From the NCBI GenBank assembly GCA_030770425.1, contig JASJFT010000042.1, positions 215,613 to 279,612 of the forward strand: a stretch of 64,000 nt of DNA, written 5' to 3'. Positions 21,419 to 37,200 of the stretch are shown piece after piece (the first letter of the stretch is position 1; each line of letters opens with the position of its first letter). The notes beneath the pieces were generated by a model. It was given only the letters and a program-made list of their open reading frames with translations, was not told where the DNA came from and searched no databases. The DNA is from Darksidea phi (taxonomy: Eukaryota > Ascomycota > Dothideomycetes > Pleosporales > Lentitheciaceae). A program made the position numbers and the translations under genes.

Positions 21419-22141
21419 GAATTGTCCTAGTAGAACGCATTTAACAACCCCTCAAACAATGAATAATAGCTTGCTAAACAGGATGGCGTGGATTTGCCCA
21501 GCACAAGAGTAAACTGATTTTTCTAAGTAGAGAGCAGAGAGCAAGTAGTTGATTAATCTATGTACTGAACTCAGGGCCTATATATACCCGGGAGCATAGG
21601 GCCCGTGCTCAAGCAGAGTGAATGGGGTCCTATATATGATAGGGTTCCCTAGCTAACAATTTTGCTACATCGGTCTGGATTTTCGATATGGAGCTAGGTG
21701 AGAGGACAGAAACTTGAGGAGAGGGGGCAAAATATCTGTATGGATGGTTTCAACCTGCATTACCCTTTGTTGATGAAGGGTGCGCGTAGGGTATGCTTTC
21801 CTCTCTATGGAATGTCATGAATACGTGCCAGCTTTTTAATACAGTGGTCGAGATACACGTCTGGAAATCACATCAACTGTGCACAAAGCATTCCATAGTC
21901 TTCGATTTCACCCAGATCCATTCGACATAATATACGATCAATCATTACTACATATAATATTAAAACTATAATATATAGCAAAAGTCTAAGCACAACCAAC
22001 AATCGCAGCTCATCAACGCGCTGTCGGAGTGACACAAAAGCGAAGCGAATACCTCCTCCTACCCACCCCTCCCAAGCCGATATCTACAGTGTCGCGCCTA
22101 TATTATTACTTCCCCACCTCGCTTTAGTTCTGATTATGCAA
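21419..22141. other. intergenic between transposon island and CYP51
   Basis: Unique-looking DNA downstream of the CYP51 stop, AT-rich near 21940-21980. No gene recognised. Confidence 0.45.
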
Positions 22142-23821
<1,680 letters not shown>

Positions 23822-24379
23822 GGTGAAAGAGGGGGAGAAGCAGAGCACACAGCGAGCGTGTCGTTGTGCAGAGTAGGGGGGGCGATTGAAGTTCAAATAA
23901 ATTTCCCCGAGAAGATGAAACGCACGGACCCACCCGTCCCAGCAGCCGGTGTTCGTACCTGATGGGTCCTCACTCGCGGGGACTCCCGCTTGGCACACCC
24001 GTCGGCCGTATGTCATCCGTTAACCTGCAAATCACACCATACACTGACGACGTAAACGCCTCAACGCACACCGCTCCCGTACACTGCATCACGCGATTGG
24101 TGGCACTAGAGTGGCGGCGACACTAAGATCTGAATCTGTACAATGTATACATGCGAGTTAACCACAGCCAGGCCTAGGTCGACTACGCATACGCTACGCT
24201 ATCACCGAAGCGTTTGCTCAAACGTCGTCTGAACATCCTGGCGAATAAAGACATCAAGTATTAAGCCATTGTGCCCCTGGTCCATTAATGACACCAAACT
24301 CCCCAGCCAATCAGAGGATCGCGAGTACGCCGGAAAACACCCTAAGCACAGATCACCTGCACCCGAAACGCTCCCAAAC
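23822..24379. promoter_or_regulatory. CYP51 upstream region
   Basis: 558 bases between the CYP51 start and the stop of the kinase gene on the same strand. It contains an inverted CCAAT box (ATTGG near 24095) and a near-match to a sterol-regulatory element (ATCACACCAT near 24035, one mismatch to the usual SrbA consensus). I see no tandem promoter repeat of the azole-resistance type. Confidence 0.4.
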
Positions 24380-26754
<2,375 letters not shown>

Positions 26755-27142
26755 GGGGAAGACGGCCGGCGGAGGTTGCGGAGGTGACGTAAGAGGATCA
26801 AATGGTGCTCTTTAGGGAGCTATGCAGCTTGTGCAGAACATTGTTGTGTGTAGGAATGGAGAATTCTAGGCAGGATGAGTTAGTGTCGGGTGGAGACGAG
26901 ATGAAGTGGCTGCCTCAGTGCAGTGCAGGTGGTGCCTCGACACTTTAGGCCGCCAAGCCCACTTTCGCGGAGAGCTCTGAATCAGCAACAAGGGACGAAG
27001 CTGCTTACACATCATGCATTCATCGTCCGTGGACTCCTACGGCATATCTTCTAGATAATTACAACGTCTCGAGTCCTCGCATTCTTAAACAGCGACTGCA
27101 TTTTGCCTTCTTTGCTCGACAACCCAAACACCACACCAACCT
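26755..27142. promoter_or_regulatory. kinase upstream region
   Basis: Promoter side of the checkpoint kinase. A CRE/ATF-like TGACGTAA lies at 26785-26792, 31 bases upstream of the start codon on the opposite reading. Otherwise nothing recognised. Confidence 0.35.
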
Positions 27143-27958
27143 TTAATGCACACCCCCATAACGACAAAGCACAAGACCGATACCAGAAACGTCCTCTGCC
27201 ACAGTTGACGCCTTAAGTACGTATGCATCTATGCCAGGTCGCACCCGATACGATATGTCTTCATCGAGATCATTGCCGACTCTCAGTTGCAGCCAGATCC
27301 TTGCTCCCTGCCCGAGCTGCCAGGAATGAGAACCAGAAAGCCATCCCCCGTTAAACAAACCGATTTTGGCTAGAGGGCCATGTAGTATGATTATGCCGGA
27401 CGCAATCTTACCCGTGGGATCAGACCCTGTTTCACATCGGACCGAGACAACTGTGGAACATGGTGTCCGGATTCTGGTGTAGAAGTAGACGGTCTCCTTG
27501 GTGGATGCCCAGGACCATGTTGGGGCACGCCACGTTATGAGCCTGGAAGAGGGAGCCCTAGTAGCCCGTATGAGGCCGTTGATTAGATCCCCTTCCCAGA
27601 GACCAGCGAAGTATCTTAATCTGCTGCACCATGCCTCCTTGGCCTTTGCTACACCGCTCAACGCAGGAAACTTATCAGAATCGAAGGTCAACCTCCTCTT
27701 TGTGTATTCCTCTATCGCACGAAATCAGTCGGTTTTCCCTCCGTCGTTGGCGGAGGCCTCAGCTTCCATTAAGATTTTGTTCCGCACTCACAACATTGCG
27801 TTGTCTTGCACGTCCACACAAGCTCATTCTTCCCAAAATGTACTGTCCGAGTTGAGAGCATTTGCTCTTGGTATTCCCAATCTCTTTTTGACAATGCTTC
27901 AACTTCATACCATACCGGGTAGTGACGATTTCTGTGGGTGAAGAGAGGCAGGCCTATC
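27143..27958 (-). pseudogene. decayed HET-domain (heterokaryon incompatibility) gene fragment
   Basis: Reading the minus strand, about 27958-27770 encodes a HET-like tract (LSKRDWEYQEQMLSTRTVHF, then GKNELVW), which ends in a stop. A different frame then gives IEEYTKRRLTFDSDKFPALS, GVAKA, YFAGLWEGDLINGL and WRAPTWSWAS down to a stop at 27143. These are ordered pieces of the C-terminal half of HET-domain proteins. A stop (TGA) sits where a Trp is usual before the IEEYT motif, and at least one frameshift separates the pieces. The N-terminal half of the HET domain is missing. No intron explains the breaks, so I call it a pseudogene. Confidence 0.75.
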
Positions 27959-29514
27959 AGTTCATTGTGTTCGAGTCCTCAACAAAATGGGAGGAGAATC
28001 TGGAATCCGCCTGGAAGAAACTGGTAGATATCTGCCATTCTTGAAGGCTCAAATTCCCAATCGTGCACCTCTTCTTGAAGGATGCACCTGCTCTTTGTCA
28101 ATGTAATACGCGCACCTAACTCAAAATACTTACATAGAATCAATCCACAAATACTTGAACTCCAGACGATATGTAATAGATAAAGCGTGATTCTCGAAAT
28201 GTCTTTGGCATCGTATTTAAAGCTATCTCTTTCCCGTTTCGCTCCAACGTAGCATGCCCCGTAAGACAAGTGGGACAGATGACACCCTAGCAATAGCTTA
28301 GATAGACACATATATGGTTGAATCTGGTGTAAAAAGCGTAACATGCAGGTCCTCTCCTTATGAGACGATCTCAAGAACTCGCGTTGGAGCTGCGAGGGAC
28401 CGCAGAACCGCATAATGTATGTGAAGAAGCGCTGGTTTGAAGCCATCCGATTGATTTTGTGAAGATGGTCGACTGCCTTCACTCACCTCCACAACAAATC
28501 TGCCTTCACTCCCCTCCGTAGCAAATCTGCCTTCACTCACCCCCATAACAAATAAGTTCAGTATATATATTACTTTACACCCCATTCTTTCAATTCAAAA
28601 CAAACGCATCATAGGGATAGTCGTTACATACGTGTACGGCTAGATGGGCTAGTGGAATGGAATCCTGACGCAGGACCATTAGTGGGCTGTTAAACGGGGT
28701 CTCCTATAACGAAAGTTGCGGAGACTCTGCCACTAGATATCGCCAGGTATTGAGGTGCTCCGAAAGGAAGCGCTCTATCGGGTCGGAACAGCAGATGCGG
28801 GGGGTGGGTAGTTCGATATAGCCTCTGAGCTATATTTTTATGCTTTTTTTGGTTTGCCTTTTTATTTTGCAGGGTCAGATTTGCTCAAGCTCTTCCGGTG
28901 AAATCACACCGCCTATACTACCTAGCATGGTTCTCGAATTCTCTAGAATCATTGTCTTCACTCCATGGTAGTGAATACCTCAAGAAGTGCTTGCATAGCT
29001 CCATCTTCAATGAATGCATCGTTCTGGGCATCGCAATAGTATTTAATAGATTGAGGTCCGCCCGCCAGAAACAAACTTATTCACAAATGCATGCATTAGA
29101 GTGCACCGAACACAGCCTCCAGAAGCACCAAGCTTGATGCCTGAAAGCTTTCTGTATTACCACTTACCTTTGCCAGGTGGGCGAATTTGACACGCTCTCC
29201 CGAAGCCATTCGTTGGCCGTGTTATAGACATAGTCGTCAGATTACATTTGCCGTTAGTATGAAGAAGACCCGAAAAGCTTGAGAAATTAAAAAAAGGTTC
29301 AAGGAAAGCGTAGGTCTCTGCAATACTAAGTTCGCAAGGCTGATGTTTTTCGAAGTCATTGGGCAGACGCCAGTCAGTCGCCGCGCAACGTGATTGGCCA
29401 GGCTTCATCGGCGCCTTCCTCGCCCTCGCACCACGCAGCCTACATATAACTCAACGACCATCACAACCGCTTACCCATCACATGATTTAACGGATCGCGG
29501 ATTCCAATGAGCTC
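27959..29514. other. gene-poor AT-rich stretch
   Basis: About 1.5 kb without a supportable gene. A minus-strand open frame at 27979-28482 has odd composition and no recognisable domain. It contains three 27-bp tandem repeats (28473-28553). The area may be old transposon or HET-locus debris. Confidence 0.4.
28473..28553. repeat. three 27-bp tandem repeats
   Basis: Unit CTGCCTTCACTCACCTCCAC followed by AACAAAT, three copies with a few substitutions (28473-28499, 28500-28526, 28527-28553). Confidence 0.85.
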
Positions 29515-30297
29515 ATGGCTAGAATAACTGCATTCCCATATCTCTCACAATCAGAGTTCCATGAAGCCTGCACCAGCCTACAGCAGCGCTTCCAACAGCA
29601 CGGCCACGAGCAAAAAGAATGGTCATCGGTTGAAAAAATACAGAAATACGACGAGACATATATGAAAATAAAAAAACCCCTACACATCCCAGCTTCAAAA
29701 TGCCCCATCTCCAAAGCACAGGAAGAAGCAGAAGAGATCGAGCTAGCGGAAGAAGACGACGAAGTACATACACCTCCCCCCACAACTATCCAAGCCATCA
29801 CTTTTGTCCATGCTAACGAAGATACAGGAAGCTCTCCTACGAGCCGCCAATACCGAAGTCACAGCAACAATCCACTATGACATCATCCTCTCCCCAACCT
29901 ACCGCATACCCGCACTCTACATCCACATCTCGGACCCGCTTCATCGCTTCCCACCAACTCTAGACACGCTCTACCGGTATCTCATTCCACCGCAGTATGT
30001 CTCGCAAACGCAAGATGTCGGCGTACTGGGAGGGATTACAATAACTGTACGTCACCCTTTCCGTCCCCTCATGTTCGTGGTAACGGTAGATGCAGAGCCA
30101 ACAGCCAGCAGGATCACCCCATCCAAAGCCGTCCCGTATTCTTCATCCATCCATGTCGCACGGCTGAGGTGATGGAAGCTAGTGTAGGCGGGAGCGATAT
30201 AGAGATGGAGGACTATTTGGTGTTGTGGATTGGAGCGATGGGGAAGTGCGTGGATTTGGATGTTCCCTTGCCCCTTGCACTGCCCTTAGAAAATTAA
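29515..30297 (+). CDS. ATG10: autophagy E2-like enzyme Atg10
   Basis: Exons 29515-29763, 29828-30046 and 30112-30297 give 217 residues. After a helical N-terminal part (FHEACTSLQQRFQQ), an acidic insert (EEAEEIELAEEDDEE) and the core IHYDIILSPTYRIPALYIHI, the sequence reads YRYLIPPQY..QDVGVLGGITIT-DHP and FFIHPCRTAEVM. The Cys in HPCRT is the catalytic residue that carries Atg12 before transfer to Atg5. Splicing is needed twice to keep this order, and both joins are phase 0. Atg10 works in the cytosol in the Atg12-Atg5 conjugation needed for autophagosome formation. It is convergent with the SNF2 gene, 254 bases away. Confidence 0.93.
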
Positions 30298-30551
30298 GAT
30301 GAACGAGTGATGAGATGATAATAAACCACATTGAAGCCGATTGTCCTTCCAACGAGCTTTATAGTACGAAAAGATCATCAACACCGAACAACACCCCCCA
30401 GTACCTATCTTATCTGACAGAGATATAACAGTTCAGTCACCGTAACCTCCACCGACTTCGAAAATCAGATCTAGACACACATCTGCACTCACATACCCAA
30501 GGACTCCTAACTTCACGCGGTTCCGCGCATTCCCATCCGCCAGCCCTGAGA

Positions 30552-33500
30552 CTAAGAACCAGACCCAGAACCCGCCTGCGCACCCGCACCCACACCCCTC
30601 TGACCCCCCAACAACCTCTCCAAGTCCGCCAAACCAGTAGCTCCCCGTCGCCCCTTCTTCCTCCCACCCTCCTTCTCCGCAAATGCCAACCCCATCAACT
30701 TCCTTTTATCCTCTTGAATCCCTAGTACCCTCTCTTCGATACTACCCTCCACCACTAGTCTAAAGACCTTCGTCTCGCGCTTCTGACCTAAACGGTGTAC
30801 GCGGTCGATGGCTTGGTCCTCGATGGCCGGTGCCCACCAACTATCGGAGAGTATGACCTGATTGGCGGCGACGAGGTTTAGACCGACAGAGCATACAGAA
30901 AGCGAAGCAAGCATGATGGTGGTTTCGGGCGAAGTGTCGAAGGTTTCGAGGGCAGCATCGCGCTGGACGGCGGTCATGCTGCCGTCGATGCGAGTGTAGG
31001 TAAAACCGGAAGCCGTTAGATGAGGTTGTAGGATGTCCATGAAGCTGGTCCACTGCGAGAAGATAATCGTCTTGTTTGCTGGGTCCTTCGCGCTGGCTCT
31101 GAGGATCGAGAGCAGAGCGTTGACCTTGCTAGAGGCATTTCGGTCTAGTGATTCCTTATCTGAAATCTGCTCTTGCGGGAGCGGAGCAGGGGCAGCTGTC
31201 TCCTTCGCAGGCTTGACGGTTGTGGTGACCAGGGAATCCAGCTCTGCGCGACACATGGGACATTTCTGCTGTATCTCAATAACGCGCTCGATACAGGACG
31301 TGCAGAATACATGTGCGCACTTGGTGATGACTGGCTCATTCAGGATTTCCATGCAAATGGGACACTCTTCCTGTGAGTCGATGGATAGTTGCAACATCTT
31401 CTGGAGGGCGACCTTGTTTTCCTCGGTGAGGTCCACGGCGCCTTCTGCTTCCAGCTGCTTCATGATGGAATCTAAGCGCTCCTCACCGACTAGCTTCCAA
31501 TGATTGCAAAGCTGTCGCATGCGTAAGAGAACCTCGAGCAGATGGCGGTATGTGTCGGCCGCGTCTCTGCCACCCATTTTGTTGCGATAAAGGTCAAGAG
31601 TTCCTTTCGCTTGGGCGTCAAGCGCGTCATACTTCTCCTGCTCGTGCGGGAAGAGAGTCACCTTGTGTACATACTCGGAGAGCTCCGGCAGGCGAAGGTC
31701 GATGAAATTCATCTCCTTCTTGCGTCGGAGGCAGATACCCGCCATGAGCATTTGCAAAGTCTTTCTGCCATGAGTTTCATGCTGCAGCACCGGACGCATA
31801 ATGGCGCCATTGAAGATCTCTAATGTATCGAGACCTCCAGAAAGACGAAGGAAGCGGACAATGGAGAACAAATCCTTTAGGTTGTTGATAATAGGTGTGC
31901 CTGTGAGAGCCCAACGAGATTGAGCCATGAGATTGGTAACGGCAATTGTCTTTTTCGCCTTCGGATTGCGGATGTTGTGACCTGAGAACCGTTAGTTTCG
32001 CCTTTTAGCGATTCCGGTAAAGCCTTCGATTCACCTTCGTCTAGAATGACACGACGCCATTTGACAGAAAACACTCCAGACTTTCTGGGCAGCGCGACTG
32101 ACTTCTGTGAGTGCCACTCGGTTGACACACTGTCGTACGTGCTAATCACAACATCGTATTCCTTGATTTCCTTGGGTGTAATGGGCTGCTTGCGGGTTCC
32201 GTGGTAGAACATGATCCGCAAAGCATGCTCGTCCTTGACATGCTTCCTTAGCTGGGTGCTCCAATTGCTCATGACGCTGACAGGGGCGAGGATGAGCGTA
32301 GCGTTGGAAGCATCTGATGCGCGACGACCCAGCTGTCTATCCGCCATAATCAAAGCTATAGTCTGGATAGTTTTGCCAAGCCCCATATCATCGGCTAAAA
32401 TGCCTCCGCTGGCCAGCGTTGGATTAGTGACGGAATAGTTCGTCGCCAAGTTCGTGAAGGCGTTGTGCATTCTGGGATGTCGTTGCCAAAGCTGCACCAC
32501 ATCCTTAGTCCCTTCAGCAGGAAGCTGCGGGCATTCTTTTTCGAGCATCCAGTGTAAGCCTTGTAGCTGAAAGTCATGCAAAGTAGTGAGGAGGGCGTCA
32601 GGCTGTGGGGCTTTTGGCATCGCAGCCTATTTAACCTCAGAAATGATCATAGAGCATGCACCGGGCAACTTACCAAGTCTTTCTCCTTGATACCAAACTC
32701 CTCTACAAATTGCTCCGCGTTTCTTGGGTTGACTAGAGGTGGAGGCCCGATCAGCAAGTGTTACAGAAGTGGTATCTGGGGTTGCTCACATCGCTCGCTG
32801 CCGCCAATAATGTCCTCAAGTGACGGACCTGGTCCAAAACCCTGAGTAGATCCACCCGCAAATTCAGCCAGACCATTCTCTCGCTGTGGTACGTCGACGA
32901 CGGCAGCAGCAGCGCTGGCTTTACTCTTTGCCTGTTTGGCTGCTTGCGCGGCTAGCTTCTGCCTCTGCCGTTGTTCTTTTTGTCTCTGCTGCTGTTCCTT
33001 CTTCAGTCTCTGTTGCTGTTCTTTCTGTCTCCGCTGTTGTTCCCTCTCTTGCGCAGAAATTCTTTGGATAGTAGACATAGGCAACCCGTCTTCCCTCATC
33101 CGTGCGATGAGATTCTCGCGTGCGACCGGATCGCTTGTACCGTACAGCCTCAATTCAATAGGACACTCATAGTAGCCCTTTTCCCCAGAGACGACGGCTT
33201 CGACAAGAAGGCTGCGATTGTCCATGTACCTAAACGCGGAAGTAAAAGTCAGAAAATATTATCCAGGGGGTTGTGAGCACTCCATGTTTCAGATAAGACC
33301 GGCGCTATCTTGCTGTATCTTGGGACACTTAGTTGGTACTGTAGTATACATACGGGGCTAGCTTCGCGGCGGGACCTCTTGGAATATGGCCAATCTGGGC
33401 GCCTTGCACATTGAGGACCTGTATCGCGTTTCCTATCACGCGTTAGCATCCACCCATGGTATAGCACTTCCTGTTTTAGGCTTACGGTCGTATGGGTTGT

Positions 33501-33900
33501 GGGGTTCCCGTCGAACGATCACCATTTCCCCTATAGTAGCCATCCCGCTATAGTACCGACACCCAACAACCTTATTGTGCCAGTTTCCATACAAAACATA
33601 GCTAAACTCAGCTTCATTATAGGTCTGACTTGCATCGGGGGCCTCCTGCGACCCATCCTCTTCCTCTTCGTCATCACCAATCATCACGGGATCATGTTGT
33701 GAAGAGCCCGATGCCGTGCGCGACGGATGTGCATCGTATCCCGTGCGAGGCTGTTTTGGCGCACGCTGTGATTGCGATGACGACGGCTGCGAGTGAGCAA
33801 AACCTTGTGAAGATGATGCATTCGTAAGAGATCGAGAGGAATAGGGACCATCTTCCCCAGTGAGATCAATGGTCTCGTATGGCCGCTTGTGGGGTGCCAT
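30552..33900 (-). CDS. HIRAN-SNF2-RING DNA translocase/ubiquitin ligase (HLTF/Rad5-like)
   Basis: Exons 33486-33900, 33354-33432, 32790-33229, 32674-32732, 32035-32626 and 30552-31981 encode 1004 residues. A disordered, Ser/Gln-rich N-terminus precedes a HIRAN domain (~105-180: VVGCRYYSGMATIGEMV, REPHNPYDRNAIQV). A Gln/Lys/Arg coiled stretch (~210-250) follows. The SNF2 ATPase has ADDMGLGKTIQT (~410-420), DEGH (~526-529), SRWALTGTP, and the C-terminal lobe IFSQWTSF, RIDGSM and DRVHRLGQ. A C3HC4 RING (CPICMEIL...CAHVFCTSC...CPMC, ~735-771) is inserted between the lobes. This matches HLTF/Rad5, which remodel stalled forks and polyubiquitinate PCNA. The frame stays open upstream to an ATG at 34068, which would add 56 residues; I prefer MAPHKRPYETIDLT. 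Confidence 0.94.
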
Positions 33901-34250
33901 GGTAGGGGTCGTGAGGATTGTCGCGTTGAGTGTGGGACGAGAGGAGCGACAGGCGTCCTTTAGGGATGGTTGTCCCGGAAAAGTGGAACTGGGGGGCTCG
34001 GAGGATTTTAAGGTTAAGCGGGGACGCGCTAAGACGCGCGAAGACGCGTGGTCCGGTGACAGCTCCATGGCCTGTGCGCTCAACCGGGCATTCAAGGTTT
34101 CAGTGGATGAAAACGAATGCGTAGGTAGAATTTGTCTTTCTTTTCATGTTTCGTGAAGCTATGTACTATAGGTTTGCAATACTCCTTGCACAACAACCAG
34201 CCTACCGCAAACAACGAGCATCATCAAACTCCGGACCGAACTCAGCGGAC
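33901..34250. other. intergenic between SNF2 gene start and debranching-enzyme stop
   Basis: Both genes read leftward. Contains the MCB-like cluster listed separately; part of it is open in the frame of the SNF2 gene. Confidence 0.5.
34023..34049. promoter_or_regulatory. three GACGCG boxes at 10-bp spacing (MCB-like cluster)
   Basis: GACGCG occurs at 34023, 34033 and 34043, the last as a full ACGCGT (34044-34049). They lie 123-149 bases upstream of the chosen start of the HLTF/Rad5-like gene. ACGCGT is the MluI cell-cycle box bound by MBF in yeasts; use by this gene is inference. Confidence 0.5.
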
Positions 34251-37200
34251 TTAAACCGACTCCGTTAGCTCATACTCCCGTGCGTCTTGGAAGACATCAA
34301 TGGCGCATCCGGCCGACCAAGCCTGCGTCGGACAAGAGTCGCCGCAGAATTCCCCGTTCTTTTGAGTGAGCTCCGTTAATCCAGCCCATGGGCTCTCTTG
34401 AATAGCCTTCATCATTCCAGACATACGCCGCGTGACATGCTGGTAGCTCTCCACTCGTTCCTCCGCAGTTTTGCGCCGTTGCAAATCGAACTTGAGAAGA
34501 GCCCGGCAGAAGTACCCAGTTGGCCACAGCCATTCAGGGCCCTGGTGGTAGTTCCGGCCCTTGGACGTGTGAAAGTCGGTTGAATCTTCGCTATTGATGT
34601 AGTACCCACGGTAATTGTAGTCAGATGGGTCAAGTGTCTTCATACCCTGGGGCCCGAGCAAAACCCTGTCCGCCACCTGCAGCGCGTAGAGCGCATGATC
34701 AGGATCGAACAGTTCAGGCGCCACAGTCATGGCGACTGGGAAATTGGGTCGCAGCTGGTAGTCTTCATATTCTTTGCCAGAACGGTAGAGATCCTTGTAG
34801 ATACCGCGCCGGTTGATGAGGCTCGAATTGACATCGTAGTTGGCGTCTTCCTCCGGTGTTCGTGGAACGTAAAAGGTGCGCTCAAAGTTGGCCTTGATCA
34901 ACTCCGCCCAAGCTTTGAAGGATATGGCCTTCTTTCCGCCGTCTAGAGTGACGCCCTCATACTTGTAGACACCCTGTTCGTGCAACTGAGCTACCCAATT
35001 GAGGCAACTGAACAGCAAACCGATCATCTCTACAGGAGCTCCATCTCGGGGAGTACCTGGGACCCCTTTGCTGCCGGCTTTCTCACTTTCACCCATCTTG
35101 TCCATCCAAGTACCACAATTGAATTGGTTGCCCCCAAAGATCAATCCAGTCTCCCAGTCCGTCCAGATCTTAATGTCGAAACCCTCCGGCTTCATCTGGC
35201 TGTCGATATTGGGACCAGCATCATGCTCGCGGAAGTCCAACCCTGTAGCGTGTCGCTGCAACGCTTCCTGGATGACATCTTCAATTGTCGAAGACTTGGA
35301 GTAGGCTCGCTTGTCGTTGTGAGGAAACCAAGTGTCGTCATATGGAAGGAAGCGACGCTTGACCGACTCTTGGAGCAGGCTCAAGCCATCTGGAGCAATC
35401 TTGGTGTAATCCTGAATGTTCTGGACGAACCACCAGATGGAGTCTCTGGAATTGTAGCGAGGAAGTTTGCCGCCGCTCAACAGATTGGGGATCATGCCGT
35501 GCTTCAGGACGCTCGCAAAAGCGAAAATGTGTTCTTTGGCGTCAGCATATCGACCGGTACCCATAAGAAGTCCTCGAGCTGAGATGCAGATGTCGCGACC
35601 CCAACAGCGGGCCCAGTCATAAGCAAAGTGCGGAAGACCGGCAGCAAGGCTGGGCACGCTCTTCTCAGGCCACAGCGAAGCGCTATTCATATAACCTGTA
35701 CATTGGATGCTGACAAGGGCAAGACTGCGCAGGAATGTCTGGCCGTTGCGTACGTTGTCGCTCATCAGCTCCAGACTTCGATCGACGGCGGCGTTATAGG
35801 CCGTTTGAATGACCATGGCAAAATACCGGGGAAGAAGAAAGCTGGGGACTTTGCGAATCGCCTCACATCGTTCCTTAAGCCACTTAGCCGGACCTCGAAT
35901 GCGGCTGAACTTTCTCTTCTCCGAGATACGTTCTAGCCGACCGACACTGTAGTCGAGCGCCCATTGCCCGTCGCGAAGATGTTTGCAAAGCGGATGGCCT
36001 AGGTTGTTGTCGTTGACGATGTCACGTAACACACTCCACCAGCCCTGCAGACCAGCGTAAACCAAGGGTCCATGCTCAGGAATGTTGTAGGTCCCGTCTT
36101 TGTTGTCGGACAGATCGCGTTCCTCGGGATCGCAGCGGTAGAGAATAATGTTGAGATCACTGAGGTTACATTCCTGGAAAGCGGCTCGTGCACCGGTGGT
36201 CACGAACTTGTCAAGCCCTTCACTGTGCTCCGCGCTCGGTACTGAAGTTTCGAAGAGAGCAATGCTGCCAGGAGGAAAGTTCATAGGAATGTTAATCGTA
36301 GAGGAATCACCATCGGTCTCGATATTGACCCCTCCCAATTCCTTGGTCCGACTAGGCAGCCCTCGCAACACCTTGTCGCCAATTGTCGCGGCCCTTGTCT
36401 CTGGGCTGTTGTCTACTTCAAGGCTCCAGCTGCCGATGAGCTTTGCCTGTGTCCCCGGAAGACGGGTCGGACCGAAGCCTCCATTCCCGTTGCCATAACC
36501 GGGGAACGCGGTATGGGCGATCAAGAAGTAACCTCTCCTGGTGTGGGGATTCACGCGGTGCACGGTGATGTATTCGTTGTCGTGATGAATGTACGTCTCA
36601 TCGTACTCCTTCCGTCCCATCTCTGTATGGATTCGATTAAGGATTTTCCTGATGCCTCCAATACCACCTTCGCCGGCCTGCGCTTTGACCGGGCCACCAG
36701 TAGAGTTGACGGAAGTGTACAGCCTCTTCTCGTGGACAAGCTCGATGAGCTCAGGGTAGACTTCATCAAACCCGAAGACGCTGCCGGTAGCGCACGAACA
36801 CATAGCGACCAAGGCTGCACTTGGGAGCGTATCACGAGCGTCACGCTTTTGAGCAGGTGTTTCGTTGTCGTGCGTGCAATCCATGAATAAAGCATGAACG
36901 GGACTGCGCTTGATCTTCTTGACAACCTGACGGGTTCCGTCTTCAGCCGTGGTGGTCAACGAAGGGTCGGCGTTGAGAACTTCATCAGTATCGAAGCTGC
37001 CAATGGGTACGCCACCGTGACGATGCACCAGCCTGCTCAGCTCTTGCGTACTCCATGCTTGCATGCATTCGCGGATGAGGGCGCAGAGGCCGAGGCGCAT
37101 AACGAACTTGAAGTCCATCTCTTCCGATCCGGAGAACAGCTCAGCACAGACAAAGATGTTGGGGTTGACCGTTCTGGCTTCGTCGAGCATGTACTCGGCA

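Noticed and set aside
24031..24040. Sterol-regulatory element upstream of CYP51
   Set aside because: ATCACACCAT differs by one base from the usual consensus and such a 10-mer is expected by chance; mentioned only as a weak note.
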